From the NCBI GenBank assembly GCA_009837285.1, contig VXTU01000020.1, positions 1 to 48,021 on the forward strand: a DNA stretch of 48,021 bases, given 5' to 3'. The notes under the pieces are model-generated. The model searched no databases. It saw nothing but the letters and a program-made list of their open reading frames with translations, and was not told the origin of the DNA. The translations under genes were made by a program, and so were the position numbers. Source of the stretch: Chloroflexota bacterium (GTDB lineage: Bacteria; Chloroflexota; Dehalococcoidia; UBA2979). How positions within the stretch are numbered: position 1 is the stretch's first letter; every line of letters begins with the position of its first letter. This document shows, in pieces, positions 1-10,553 of the stretch.

Positions 1-91
1 TCACCACCGGAAAACATCACCATAGCCCACTCCCAAGCAGAAGGGGGCGATGGGATCAGGACGGAGACCTGGAAAGGAGCCTGATTGCTGG

Positions 92-2068
<1,977 letters not shown>

Positions 2069-2143
2069 CGCACTCCGTCGTTCCCACGCGGCGGGCGGGC
2101 GTGTCCCTGCTCCGCCGGGGCATCCCCCGCTGTGTCCGCAACC

Positions 2144-2152
2144 AGTGTAGCA
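2144..2152 (-). promoter_or_regulatory. Candidate extended -10 promoter for ftsH
   Basis: On the minus strand the sequence TGCTACACT (TGn plus TAnnnT) lies about 75 nt upstream of the ftsH ATG in the 215-bp ftsH/rnhB divergent spacer. I see no convincing -35 hexamer. The same spacer carries GTGAG-aatcg-CTCAC at 2234-2248, a small operator-like inverted repeat just before a TATAGC box on the rnhB side. Confidence 0.35.
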
Positions 2153-2283
2153 CCGGGCCTGTTTGTGCCGGACTATCCACATCGCCCGTCCGCCCGGCCC
2201 GCGAGCGTGGATTGAGGAGCCCCGGAAGTTGCGGTGAGAATCGCTCACTTGCCCGATCGGTATAGCGGTGCCTAGGATGCCGC

Positions 2284-2988
2284 GTGGTCACCACGACGAA
2301 GCTGCTGCCGCAACTCAGGCCCCGACGCACCGCGAAACCAACGTGGCAGGTCGAGAACGCGATCTGGCGCGAGGGGTTCGCGCGTGTCGCCGGCGTCGAC
2401 GAGGTGGGACGTGGGCCGCTCGCCGGCCCGGTCGTGGCCGGAGCGGTGGTGCTGCCGTACTCGCGGGCGCGCTGGGTGCGGCGGCTGCGTGACTCGAAGG
2501 TCCTGGACGCCGGGACGCGCGAGGAGCTTGCGGCCGAGGTGCGCGAGCGCTGTGACTGGGCCATCGGCGTCGTCTCGCCGCATGTCATCGACCAGCTCGG
2601 CATGACGCGCGCGACGCGCCTCGCGATGCGGCGGGCCGTGCTGGCGCTGCCCCGCCCGCCTGACGCGCTGATCGTCGACGGGCGCGAGGTCGTCGAGTGC
2701 GAAGCGCCGCAGCGGGCGGTCGTGGACGGTGACGCGCTCTGTCCCTCGGTGGCCGCGGCGAGCATCGTTGCGAAGGTCGCGCGCGACGCGATGATGGACC
2801 GCCTGGACGCGCGCTTCCCCGGCTACGGATTCGCCAGCAACAAGGGCTACGCCACGCCCGACCACCGCCAGGCACTGCACGAGATCGGCCCGTCGAGCGT
2901 GCACCGCCTGCTCTTCGCCCCCGTGCTCGAGGCGCTGCGCGCCCGCTCGGCCAGGGCCGCGTCCGCCACTGCGCGGCGGGCTGCCTGA
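2284..2988 (+). CDS. rnhB: Ribonuclease HII
   Basis: Cleaves the RNA strand of RNA-DNA hybrids and initiates removal of misincorporated ribonucleotides. The family motifs are all visible: AGVDEVGRGPLAGPV with the first two acidic catalytic residues, RDSKVL, LIVDG, the AASIVAKVARD segment carrying the later catalytic Asp, and YGFASNKGYAT. At 234 aa it has a slightly long N-terminal arm before the catalytic core. The GTG start is supported by AGGA 6 nt upstream. It is followed 7 nt later by yraN, so the two are probably co-transcribed, an arrangement common in bacteria. Confidence 0.95.
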   Translation: MVTTTKLLPQLRPRRTAKPTWQVENAIWREGFARVAGVDEVGRGPLAGPVVAGAVVLPYSRARWVRRLRDSKVLDAGTREELAAEVRERCDWAIGVVSPHVIDQLGMTRATRLAMRRAVLALPRPPDALIVDGREVVECEAPQRAVVDGDALCPSVAAASIVAKVARDAMMDRLDARFPGYGFASNKGYATPDHRQALHEIGPSSVHRLLFAPVLEALRARSARAASATARRAA

Positions 2989-2995
2989 CTCCACA

Positions 2996-3376
2996 GTGAC
3001 GAGGCCGACTGACCGCCTCGGCCGCTCCGGCGAGCGGCTGGCCGCCGACTACCTCCAGGCCTGCGGCTACGAGCTGATCGCGCGCAACGTGCGGCGTCGC
3101 GAGGGCGAAGTGGACCTCGTCGCCGTCGACGCCGGGGTCGAGGGCGGCGCGCTGGTGTTCGTCGAGGTGAAGCTGCGGCGGCCGGGCCAGGCGGGCCGGG
3201 CCATCGAGGCGCTGAGCCCCGCAAAGCAGAGCCGCCTGCGCAACCTCGCGCTGGCCTACGCGGCCGAGCACCCGGAGCTGCCGGACCAGCAGCGCATCGA
3301 TGTCGTCGCCATCGACCTCGGCGACGACGGCTCGGTCGCCTCCTTCGAGCACGTCGTGAACGCCGTCGAGGGCTGA
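2996..3376 (+). CDS. yraN: YraN family (UPF0102) nuclease-fold protein
   Basis: Small protein of the UPF0102/YraN family, which has a restriction-endonuclease-like fold; its biological role is not settled. Diagnostic elements are GxxGExLAADYL near the N terminus, EGEVDLVAVD and VFVEVKLRR (the D-ExK nuclease-like signature), then RIDVVAIDL. 126 aa is the usual length. GTG start 7 nt after the rnhB stop with only a weak ribosome-binding site, which suggests translation coupled to rnhB. Confidence 0.9.
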   Translation: MTRPTDRLGRSGERLAADYLQACGYELIARNVRRREGEVDLVAVDAGVEGGALVFVEVKLRRPGQAGRAIEALSPAKQSRLRNLALAYAAEHPELPDQQRIDVVAIDLGDDGSVASFEHVVNAVEG

Positions 3377-3409
3377 GCGTCGGGGCTGCAAGACCAGGCG
3401 CGTGGCGGC

Positions 3410-3415
3410 TACACT
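3410..3415 (+). promoter_or_regulatory. Candidate -10 box giving a leaderless fmdB mRNA
   Basis: TACACT lies exactly 6 nt before the ATG of the first zinc-ribbon gene, so transcription would begin at or next to the start codon. There is no Shine-Dalgarno sequence in front of that ATG, which fits a leaderless message. The -35 is only CTGCAA-like. Confidence 0.4.
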
Positions 3416-3421
3416 CGCGCC

Positions 3422-3838
3422 ATGCCGATCTACCAGTACGACTGCGCTGGCTGCTACGAGCGCGTGGAGGTGCTCCACCGCTCGGCGGCAAGCATGGACA
3501 ACCCGTCGTGCCCGCTGTGCGGGAGCACGGAGCTGACGCGCGTGATGTCGACGTTCGCGCGCCACCGGACCGGCTCGCAGCGCCTCGAAGAGATCGACGT
3601 GGGGGCGCAGCAGGCCGCGCTGCGCGATGGAGACGAGCGGAGCTTCGCGCGCTGGGCGCGCCAGGCCGGGGCCGAGTACGACGAGGCGCTGGGCACCAAC
3701 TACCGTGAGCTCGCCGAGCGCACCGAGGCAGGCGAGGATCCCGTCGACCGCATCGACGCCGGCCACACCTTCCAGCACAACGTGCAGCACCGCCGCGTGC
3801 AGGCCGAGCGCGCCCGCAAGTCGAAGGATGAGGCGTAG
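3422..3838 (+). CDS. FmdB-type zinc ribbon protein (first copy)
   Basis: Begins MPIYQYDCAGCYERVEVL and continues with CPLCGS, giving two CxxC zinc knuckles typical of the FmdB/CxxC-CxxC putative regulatory protein family. After the ribbon, about 95 residues are polar and charged with no domain I recognise. Family members were named after a formamidase regulator, but their function is mostly unknown, so no specific role is claimed. 138 aa, which is longer than the minimal family domain. It may be expressed from its own leaderless promoter, and is followed 25 nt later by a paralogue. Confidence 0.85.
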   Translation: MPIYQYDCAGCYERVEVLHRSAASMDNPSCPLCGSTELTRVMSTFARHRTGSQRLEEIDVGAQQAALRDGDERSFARWARQAGAEYDEALGTNYRELAERTEAGEDPVDRIDAGHTFQHNVQHRRVQAERARKSKDEA

Positions 3839-3863
3839 GCCGGCCCGGCCTCGCACCCCCTCG

Positions 3864-4202
3864 ATGCCCATCTACGAGTACCGCTGTGACGACTGCGAGC
3901 AGGTGACGAGCGTCTTCCTGCGCTCGATGCGGCAGGAGCCGCCCGCCGACCAGCGCTGCGAGCACTGCGGGTCGACGAACCTCAGCCGCGTGATGTCACA
4001 GGTCGCGCGGCTCAAGACCGCGCAGGACGTGGTCGACGAGCACGGCTCGCCGGGCGAAGGCGGGGAGTACCGCGACCCGCGCCAGATCGGCCAGTGGGTC
4101 GAGCAGCGCTTCGAGGAATACGGGCTCGATATCCCCGACGACACGCGCGACATGATCGACGCCGCGCGCGAGGGCGAGCTTCCGGACTCGGTGGCCGACT
4201 GA
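3864..4202 (+). CDS. FmdB-type zinc ribbon protein (second copy)
   Basis: Starts MPIYEYRCDDCEQ and has a second knuckle CEHCGS, followed by NLSRVMSQVARL, very like the first copy (ELTRVMSTFARH), so the two look like a tandem duplication whose C-terminal halves have diverged. 112 aa. The track ORF starts 79 codons earlier inside the first copy; the internal ATG is chosen because the conserved MPIYEY motif is where the family starts. No clear ribosome-binding site is visible. The C-terminal half (RQIGQWVEQRFEEYGLDIP) is acidic and helical. Confidence 0.85.
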   Translation: MPIYEYRCDDCEQVTSVFLRSMRQEPPADQRCEHCGSTNLSRVMSQVARLKTAQDVVDEHGSPGEGGEYRDPRQIGQWVEQRFEEYGLDIPDDTRDMIDAAREGELPDSVAD

Positions 4203-4365
4203 ACCCGTAGCTACCCAGGTCTGAGCAATTCCAACCCGGCTTGGATTGATCTGTGCACTCGGCGGGCGCCGTCCGCTCGCACACGCGGGCGGGCGCGTTT
4301 AGTATCGCGACGGCAGTGTTGCCCGCACATTTCTGCGGGAGTCCGTTGCACGGGGGGAACGAGTC

Positions 4366-6420
4366 ATGGAGATCCTCTGGGTCGCGATAGTTGCTGCGCT
4401 CGTCGCGCTGGTGTTCGCGGTGGTCGCCACACAACGGATCCTGGGTGAAGACCAGGGCGATGAGACGATGCGCTCGATCGCCGACCAGATCCAGATAGGG
4501 GCGGCGGCGTTCCTGAGACGCGAGTACACGTTCATCGCGATATTCGTCGTCGTCGTCGCGGTGGTGCTGCTGCTGTTCCGCGACCTCGACGTGCTCGACA
4601 AGCTCGACAGCGGCACCGGCAACTTCGCCGACGCGCCGCGCTTCGCCATTGCCTACATCGTCGGCGCGATCGCGTCGGCGACCGCGGGCTACATCGGGAT
4701 GTACATCGCGGTGCGCGCCAACGTGCGCACGACGGCGAAGGCGCGCGAGGGGCTGAACCCGGCGCTGCGCGTGGCGTTCTCGTCGGGCTCGGTGATGGGC
4801 ATGACGGTCGTCGGCATCAGCCTCGGCTCCCTCGCCGTGCTCTACCTCATCTTCCAGGACGTGGGCCCGCTGACCGGCTTCGCCTTCGGCGCCTCGTCCA
4901 TCGCGCTCTTCGCCCGCGTCGGCGGCGGCATCTACACGAAGGCCGCCGACGTCGGCGCCGACCTCGTCGGCAAGGTCGAGGCGGGCATCCCCGAGGACGA
5001 CCCGCGCAACCCGGCAACCATCGCGGACAACGTCGGCGACAACGTCGGCGACGTGGCCGGCATGGGCGCCGACCTCTTCGAGTCCTACACCGGCTCGGTC
5101 GTGGCGACGATGTCGCTCGCCACGGTCGCCATCGTCTTCGCAGGCGACGCGACCGCCGACTTCGACGGCGACGCGTTCGTGCTGCCGTTCCTCGTCATGG
5201 CGATCGGCATCGCCTCCTCGATCATCGGCACGTTCCTCGTCCGCACGAGTGAAGACGCGACGATGGGGCGGCTGCTCTGGGCGCTGCGCACCGGCATCTT
5301 CTCCGCTGGCGGCCTCGTGCTCATCGGCACGGCCATCGCGGTGACGGTGATGGAGCTCAAGTACGACCTGTTCTGGGTCGTCCTCGTCGGCCTTGTCGCC
5401 GGGCAGATCATCGGTACGGCGACGGAGTACTACACGGCCTTCGAGTTCTCGCCCACGCAGAAGCTCGCCGAGCAGGCGGAGACCGGCGCGGGCACCGTGA
5501 TCATCGGTGGCCTCGGCCTCGGGATGCTGTCGACGGCGATCCCGCTGCTCACGATCGTGATCGCGATCGGCATCACCTACGAGCTCGCCGGCCTCTACGG
5601 CATCGCGCTCGCCGCGGTGGGGATGCTCTCCACCCTCGGCGTCACGCTCGCCAGCGACGCGTACGGGCCCGTGGCCGACAACGCCGGCGGCATCGCCGAG
5701 CAGGCCGCGCTGCCGCCCGAGGTGCGCGAGCGCACCGACGCGCTCGACAGCCTCGGCAACACGACGGCGGCGACGGGCAAGGGCTTCGCGATCGGCTCGG
5801 CCGTGCTGACGGCGATGGCGCTGATGTTCACGTACCAGCAGGTGATCAGCGACGGCGAGACGCTCATCTTCGACCTCCTCGACGTGAGCGTGCTGATCGG
5901 CACGCTCATCGGCGCGCTGATGCCGTTCCTGTTCGCGGCCCTGACGATGGCCGCGGTCGGGCGCGCGGCGATGGCGATGGTGAACGAGGTGCGGCGGCAG
6001 TTCCGCGAGCACCCCGGCATCATGGACGGCACGGAGGACCCGGACTCGGCGGGCGCGGTCGACATCGCGACGCAGGGCGCGCTCCGCGAGATGGTCATCC
6101 CCGGCACGATCGCCGTGGTGGTGCCGGTCGCCGTCGGTGTCTTCATCGGGCCCGAGGCGCTCGGCGGCCTGCTGGCCGGCTCGATCGCCGCGGGCGCGCT
6201 GCTGGCGCTGATGATGGCGAACGCGGGCGGCGCCTGGGACAACGCGAAGAAGTACATCGAGGCGGGCGCGCACGGCGGCAAGGGTTCCGAGGCACACGCG
6301 GCCGCGGTCATCGGCGACACCGTCGGCGACCCGTTCAAGGACACCTCGGGGCCGTCGCTGAACATCCTGCTGAAGCTGATGGCGATCGTGGCGGTGGTGT
6401 TCGGCCCGCTCTTCATCTAG
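4366..6420 (+). CDS. hppA: Membrane-bound ion-translocating pyrophosphatase (K+-dependent type)
   Basis: Hydrolyses pyrophosphate and pumps H+ (or Na+) across the membrane. A polytopic protein of 684 aa with many hydrophobic segments and the signature DVGADLVGKVEAGIPEDDPRNPATIADNVGDNVGD, plus the C-terminal mate GDTVGDPFKDTSGPSLN. The segment GNTTAATGKGFAIGSA has Ala where K+-independent enzymes have Lys, pointing to the K+-dependent class. That class includes both H+ and Na+ pumps, and I cannot settle the ion from sequence alone. The ATG has a purine-rich GGGGGAAC in front. A 163-bp leader separates it from the second FmdB gene, so it probably has its own promoter. Confidence 0.95.
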   Translation: MEILWVAIVAALVALVFAVVATQRILGEDQGDETMRSIADQIQIGAAAFLRREYTFIAIFVVVVAVVLLLFRDLDVLDKLDSGTGNFADAPRFAIAYIVGAIASATAGYIGMYIAVRANVRTTAKAREGLNPALRVAFSSGSVMGMTVVGISLGSLAVLYLIFQDVGPLTGFAFGASSIALFARVGGGIYTKAADVGADLVGKVEAGIPEDDPRNPATIADNVGDNVGDVAGMGADLFESYTGSVVATMSLATVAIVFAGDATADFDGDAFVLPFLVMAIGIASSIIGTFLVRTSEDATMGRLLWALRTGIFSAGGLVLIGTAIAVTVMELKYDLFWVVLVGLVAGQIIGTATEYYTAFEFSPTQKLAEQAETGAGTVIIGGLGLGMLSTAIPLLTIVIAIGITYELAGLYGIALAAVGMLSTLGVTLASDAYGPVADNAGGIAEQAALPPEVRERTDALDSLGNTTAATGKGFAIGSAVLTAMALMFTYQQVISDGETLIFDLLDVSVLIGTLIGALMPFLFAALTMAAVGRAAMAMVNEVRRQFREHPGIMDGTEDPDSAGAVDIATQGALREMVIPGTIAVVVPVAVGVFIGPEALGGLLAGSIAAGALLALMMANAGGAWDNAKKYIEAGAHGGKGSEAHAAAVIGDTVGDPFKDTSGPSLNILLKLMAIVAVVFGPLFI

Positions 6421-6444
6421 AGCGCGCGAATCGATCGAGTCGAA

Positions 6445-6472
6445 CCGGCGCCCGCGATGCAGTGGGCGCCGG
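6445..6472 (+). terminator. Hairpin after hppA
   Basis: CCGGCGCCC and GGGCGCCGG form a perfect 9-bp stem around a 10-nt loop, 24 nt after the hppA stop. No T-run follows, so it is a terminator or 3-prime stabilising hairpin only by position. Confidence 0.45.
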
Positions 6473-6493
6473 GGGCAGGCGAAGCAGCAGAGC

Positions 6494-6517
6494 GCGAGGC
6501 GGGCTAGCCCGCCTCGC
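6494..6517. terminator. Perfect 24-bp palindrome over the end of the small membrane gene
   Basis: GCGAGGCGGG-CTAG-CCCGCCTCGC is a perfect palindrome, and its central CTAG contains the TAG stop codon of the 37-aa minus-strand ORF. It lies between convergent genes and could terminate transcription from either side, although no T-run is present. Confidence 0.45.
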
Positions 6518-6617
6518 CTGCTTCCCGGGCCTCGAGTTCGTCGCGGGCCGAGATGTACAGCGCGGCCGCGAGGCCGACGGCGATGCCGAGCACCAGGAAC
6601 ATCATGAAGCGAAACAT
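6504..6617 (-). CDS. Single-pass membrane microprotein (37 aa)
   Basis: Too short for the ORF track. Reads MFRFMMFLVLGIAVGLAAALYISARDELEAREAGEAG: one hydrophobic helix (about residues 4-22) followed by a charged tail, the layout of a small inner-membrane protein. A GGAG sequence sits 8 nt upstream of the ATG. It is transcribed toward hppA and away from glycyl-tRNA synthetase. Function unknown. The membrane helix, ribosome-binding site and charged tail make chance unlikely, but homologues would be needed to be sure. Confidence 0.6.
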   Translation of the reverse strand: MFRFMMFLVLGIAVGLAAALYISARDELEAREAGEAG

Positions 6618-6790
6618 GGGCGGAACTCCGTCGCCGGGGAGCGTTCGCTATCGATCATGCTAGCACCGGCGGCTACGATCCGCGCCACGTATGATCGCGC
6701 GGAGCCGTCCGGCTCACGCGAATGACAACTGTTCGATGCCAGCCCGCCGATGCGGCGGACGGCATCGCGGCGGTACGGCGAGGTGAGAGC

Positions 6791-8143
6791 GTGACTGAAG
6801 CTCCGGTGGAGGCCGCGGCGGCGGATGTCGACCTCGAGACGTTGATCTCGCTCGCGAAGCGGCGCGGCTTCGTCTTCCCGTCGGCTGAGATCTACGGAGG
6901 GTTCGCCTCCACGTACGACTACGGCCCACTCGGCGTCGAGATGAAACGCAACGTCCGTGAGCTCTGGTGGCGGCGGATGGTGCAGGAGCGCAGCGACGTC
7001 GTCGGCATCGAGGCGGCGATCATCACCAATCCGGCGGTCTGGGAGGCCTCCGGCCACGTCGACGGATTCTCCGACCCGCTCGTCGACTGCCTCGAGTGCC
7101 GCTCGCGGATCCGCGCCGACCACATCGAGAACGACACGTGCCCGGTCTGCGGCGTCGTGGGGCGGTTCACGGAGGAGCGGCAGTTCAACCTGCTGTTCCG
7201 CACCTTCGTCGGCGCCGTGCAGGACGACGCGGCAGTCGCGTACCTGCGGCCCGAGACGGCGCAGGGCATGTTCGTGAACTTCGACAACGTCCTGCAGAGC
7301 ACGCGCCGGCGCCTGCCGTTCGGCATCGCGCAGATCGGCAAGTCGTTCCGCAACGAGATCACGACGGGGCACTTCACGTTCCGGATGCTCGAGTTCGAGC
7401 AGATGGAGATGGAGTACTTCTGCGATCCCGCCGAGTCAATCGAGCTGCACGAGTACTGGAAGCAGGAGCGCCTCGACTGGTATCGCTCTCTCGGCGTGCG
7501 CCCGGAGCGGTTGCGCATGCGCGACCACGATCCCGAGGAGCTGTCGCACTACTCCAGCGCCACCTCGGACGTCGAGTACCTCTACCCGTGGGGGTGGGGC
7601 GAGCTGGAAGGCATCGCCCACCGCGGCGACTTCGACCTGAGCGCCCACGCGGCGTCGTCCGGCAAGACGCTGTCGTACTTCGATCCGCAGCGCGAGGAGC
7701 ACATCGTCCCGCACGTCGTCGAGCCCGCGGCAGGCGTGGACCGCATCATGCTTACCCTCCTCGTTGACGCGTACGACGAGGAGACCGACGACCGCGGGGA
7801 AAAGCGTGTACTGCTGCGGCTCGCGCCGCACGTCGCGCCGGTGACCGTGGCGGTGCTTCCGCTGTCCCGCAACGAGCGGCTCGCGCCGACGGCGCGGCAG
7901 GTGTGGGACCAGCTGCGGCCGCACTTCCGCACGCAGTTCGACGACGCGCAGTCGATCGGCCGCCGCTACCGCCGCCAGGACGAGGTCGGAACACCGCTGT
8001 GCGTGACGGTCGACTTCGACAGTCTCGACGATGGTGCCGCTACCATCCGCGATCGCGATACTATGTCGCAGATACGGGTGCCGATCAGTGGGCTCGTGGA
8101 GGCGCTTCAGCAGCGCATCGACGAGCTGCAGCCGGAGGGATGA
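6791..8143 (+). CDS. glyS: Glycyl-tRNA synthetase (dimeric type)
   Basis: Charges tRNA-Gly with glycine; class II synthetase of the single-chain alpha2 type rather than the alpha2beta2 GlyQ/GlyS type. Visible motifs: YGPLGVEMKRNVRELWWRRMV (motif 1 region), RPETAQGMFVNF, FGIAQIGKSFRNEIT with FRMLEFEQMEMEYF (motif 2), and GVDRIMLTLL (motif 3). An inserted zinc knuckle CLEC...CPVC lies around residues 99-121. The C-terminal third is an anticodon-binding domain. The track starts at an upstream ATG; I prefer the GTG (VTEAPVE) because GAGGTGA lies 4 nt before it while the ATG has no ribosome-binding site. 450 aa. Confidence 0.95.
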   Translation: MTEAPVEAAAADVDLETLISLAKRRGFVFPSAEIYGGFASTYDYGPLGVEMKRNVRELWWRRMVQERSDVVGIEAAIITNPAVWEASGHVDGFSDPLVDCLECRSRIRADHIENDTCPVCGVVGRFTEERQFNLLFRTFVGAVQDDAAVAYLRPETAQGMFVNFDNVLQSTRRRLPFGIAQIGKSFRNEITTGHFTFRMLEFEQMEMEYFCDPAESIELHEYWKQERLDWYRSLGVRPERLRMRDHDPEELSHYSSATSDVEYLYPWGWGELEGIAHRGDFDLSAHAASSGKTLSYFDPQREEHIVPHVVEPAAGVDRIMLTLLVDAYDEETDDRGEKRVLLRLAPHVAPVTVAVLPLSRNERLAPTARQVWDQLRPHFRTQFDDAQSIGRRYRRQDEVGTPLCVTVDFDSLDDGAATIRDRDTMSQIRVPISGLVEALQQRIDELQPEG

Positions 8144-8148
8144 GTTGC

Positions 8149-8961
8149 GTGACTAGCAGCGAGCAGCGGCGTGAACTGCGATTCCTGCACACCTCGGACG
8201 TGCACCTCGGCGCCTACGACCACAGCGAGAATGAGCGCTCGGTGCGACGCCGCCAGGAGATGCACGACACCTTCGAGGCCGTCGTCGACCTGACGCTCCA
8301 GTTCAACGTCGACTTCATGATCATCGCGGGCGACTTCTTCGACAATGCGCGCGTCCGTCCGGACACGATGGAGTTTGCCGCCGAGCAGGTGCGCCGCGTA
8401 CCGGGCCCCGTCGTGCTGCTGCCCGGCAACCACGACCACGTCGGGCCCGGCTCGGTCTACGACCGCCTCGACATGACGCACATGGCGCCCAACCTGATCC
8501 TGATGCGTGATCCTGACGGCGAGACGGTGACGCTCCCCGAACTCAGCGTGGAGCTGTGGGGCCGCAGCCACCTCGATGCCGACTTCAGCCCGTTCGGCGA
8601 TGCACCGCTGCGCGGTGACGCGGACTGGCACATCGGCATCGGCCACGGGCACTTCCTGCACCCCCAGTCCGGGTCGCACAGCTCCTACCACATCTACGAG
8701 GAGCACCTGGCGGTGCTGGATCACGACTACATCGCGCTCGGTCACTGGGAGCAGCAGACGCGCGTGGCGGCCGGGGACAACACGGTCGCGGCCTACTCGG
8801 GCGCGCCGGACGGCCTCGCCGGGAAGACCGGCGGCGCGGTGCTGCTGGTCTACCTCGAGCCCCACGGCGGTGTACGGCTGGAGTCACACCCCGTGCAGGA
8901 GCACCGCGACTTCCTGCACCACGACGACCTGCCGTTACTGGACGGCCAGCCGGGCGGCTGA
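8149..8961 (+). CDS. Metallophosphoesterase (SbcD/Mre11-like nuclease family)
   Basis: Calcineurin-like phosphoesterase with metal-binding motifs in order: SDVHLG (DxH), GDFFDN (GDxxD), GNHDH, GHGH and a last motif LGHWEQ, where many relatives have GHxH. The N-terminal region resembles DNA-repair exonucleases of the SbcD/YhaO type, but it is shorter (270 aa) and lacks their capping domain, so the substrate is open. Start: an ATG overlapping the glyS stop (ATGA, 8140) is possible, but GGAGG sits immediately before it. The GTG at 8149 has the same GGAGG at a good distance and is preferred. Likely co-translated with glyS. Confidence 0.85.
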   Translation: MTSSEQRRELRFLHTSDVHLGAYDHSENERSVRRRQEMHDTFEAVVDLTLQFNVDFMIIAGDFFDNARVRPDTMEFAAEQVRRVPGPVVLLPGNHDHVGPGSVYDRLDMTHMAPNLILMRDPDGETVTLPELSVELWGRSHLDADFSPFGDAPLRGDADWHIGIGHGHFLHPQSGSHSSYHIYEEHLAVLDHDYIALGHWEQQTRVAAGDNTVAAYSGAPDGLAGKTGGAVLLVYLEPHGGVRLESHPVQEHRDFLHHDDLPLLDGQPGG

Positions 8962-9002
8962 GCCAGACGCGTTCGCATCGCGCGGACGGTCATGGACAAC
9001 AA

Positions 9003-9026
9003 GAAGCGCCGCGTGAGCGGCGCTTC
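9003..9026 (-). terminator. Intrinsic terminator for the ferredoxin gene
   Basis: GAAGCGCCGC and GCGGCGCTTC make a perfect 10-bp stem with loop GTGA between convergent genes. On the minus strand the hairpin is followed by TTGTTGT, so it best serves the ferredoxin gene; it could also stop the metallophosphoesterase transcript. Confidence 0.65.
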
Positions 9027-9055
9027 GTCACTCCTGGGCCGGAGCGGTTGTCGGG

Positions 9056-9331
<276 letters not shown>

Positions 9332-9429
9332 CCGGCTGGCGGTCCCTTCCTCATCCGTGATCCGCTGCGCCGATCCGCGCGCTGTCAGTCTAGGTTCGGG
9401 CGCACTGGCGAACAAGCGCCCCGCAAGCT

Positions 9430-9966
9430 CTAGCTGCCGCCTCGCCCGAACAGCGCTCCGAGGCGGTCCAGAAGCCGCCTCAAGGGGCCACGTCGCTGCC
9501 GTTCCGCCTCTGCCACGGCGGCCTCCCGGGCAGCCTCGACCTCCGCTTCCGCCTCCCGTACGGCGTCGGCGAGACGCCTCCGCAGACCGACCGCGTCCGG
9601 TACGAGGTCGAGCGCGTCGAGCGCCTCGCCCTCGGCCGTTTCGGGGAAGAGCCGTCCGAACGCCTCGGCGAATCCGGGCACGGCCGAACGCCCGTCGGCC
9701 ATGCCGAACTGCTTGAGCTCGTTGACCGTCCCGTGCAGCGCGGCGCCCAGCCGCGTGACCTGGTACGCCGAGAGGTCGACCTCGATAGGCTCGGACTCCG
9801 CAGGGCCGTCGAGCCGCGGTTCGAGCGCTTCGAGGACGGGCCCGAGGCCCAGCGAGTGGCGCTGGAGCGTGGCCGCGTCCGTCTCGGATCCCGGCCTCCC
9901 GAGGTGGTAGTGGATGGCGAGCGCGACCAGGCGTGCGTCGGGGAGGTGGAGTTGGAAGGCCGCCAT
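9430..9966 (-). CDS. Unknown protein with basic, helical C-terminus
   Basis: 178 aa, not recognised. The N-terminal half ([22 protein letters not shown]) is mildly hydrophobic. Residues of about 125-160 form a highly charged Ala/Glu/Arg-rich helix likely to be coiled coil ([24 protein letters not shown]). It ends in a basic amphipathic segment ([17 protein letters not shown]). AAGG lies 7 nt before the ATG, and codon composition matches neighbours. It is divergent from the next gene across 80 bp and may share regulation with it. No signal peptide. Confidence 0.7.
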   Translation of the reverse strand: MAAFQLHLPDARLVALAIHYHLGRPGSETDAATLQRHSLGLGPVLEALEPRLDGPAESEPIEVDLSAYQVTRLGAALHGTVNELKQFGMADGRSAVPGFAEAFGRLFPETAEGEALDALDLVPDAVGLRRRLADAVREAEAEVEAAREAAVAEAERQRRGPLRRLLDRLGALFGRGGS

Positions 9967-10046
9967 TTGTTACCTTCCCGTCACGGCAGGGTCGGTCCGC
10001 TCTCCGGGAGCGTACCGCGTTCCGCGCGTGCGGGAGGGAAGAGGCC

Positions 10047-10553
10047 ATGACGAACGAACCGCAACCGGACATGACGTGGTCCGAGCTCATCGGGACGGAG
10101 GGAGACGCCCGCATCTCTGAGATGCAACAGCGCTTCGTGTCCCTGGCGGGGCTCGATCAGGGTGCCCGCGAGCAGCAGGCGGAATCGATGATCCGCGCTG
10201 AGTACACGCTGGAGGACGAGCCGCTTGCCGACTTCACGGAGGCGCGTCTGCGGTCCTGGATGGGGATCGCGGGCGACAACCTCAGCCAGGCGCAGTCCGT
10301 GGCGAATGCTTACGACAAGGCATTCGAACGCGTCCCCGGCGGGATGGCGATGCACCACGCGGCGCTCGTGCAGACGGTCGCCCGTGACCGCTTCACGCCC
10401 GAAGACATGGACGTGCTCTACGAGCTGGTCCCACGGCACGTCGAGAACGTGCCGCGCGCGAGCCAGGAGGCCGTCGAGCACTCGATCGGCACGCAGCGGC
10501 TGACGGCGGGCACGATGTCGAGCGGCAGCAAGCCGTGGTGGAAGTTCTGGTAG
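10047..10553 (+). CDS. Unknown protein ending in KPWWKFW
   Basis: 168 aa, no family recognised. Acidic and helical throughout (for example [62 protein letters not shown]). It ends in an aromatic tail GSKPWWKFW after a short Ser/Gly linker. The tail could be a membrane-surface or protein-docking element, which is inference only. The track ORF begins 38 codons upstream; the ATG giving MTNEPQPDM is preferred because GGGAGGGAAGAGG immediately precedes it. Divergent from the coiled-coil gene. Confidence 0.75.
   Translation: MTNEPQPDMTWSELIGTEGDARISEMQQRFVSLAGLDQGAREQQAESMIRAEYTLEDEPLADFTEARLRSWMGIAGDNLSQAQSVANAYDKAFERVPGGMAMHHAALVQTVARDRFTPEDMDVLYELVPRHVENVPRASQEAVEHSIGTQRLTAGTMSSGSKPWWKFW

Noticed and set aside
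1-91. Possible gene end at the left edge
   Set aside because: No open frame with recognisable content; it is the region downstream of ftsH, with only a weak CCTGA/TCAGG hairpin.
4012-6297. 761-aa minus-strand ORF opposite hppA
   Set aside because: Antisense shadow; Asp/Arg/His-rich composition without motifs, while the plus strand encodes the pyrophosphatase.
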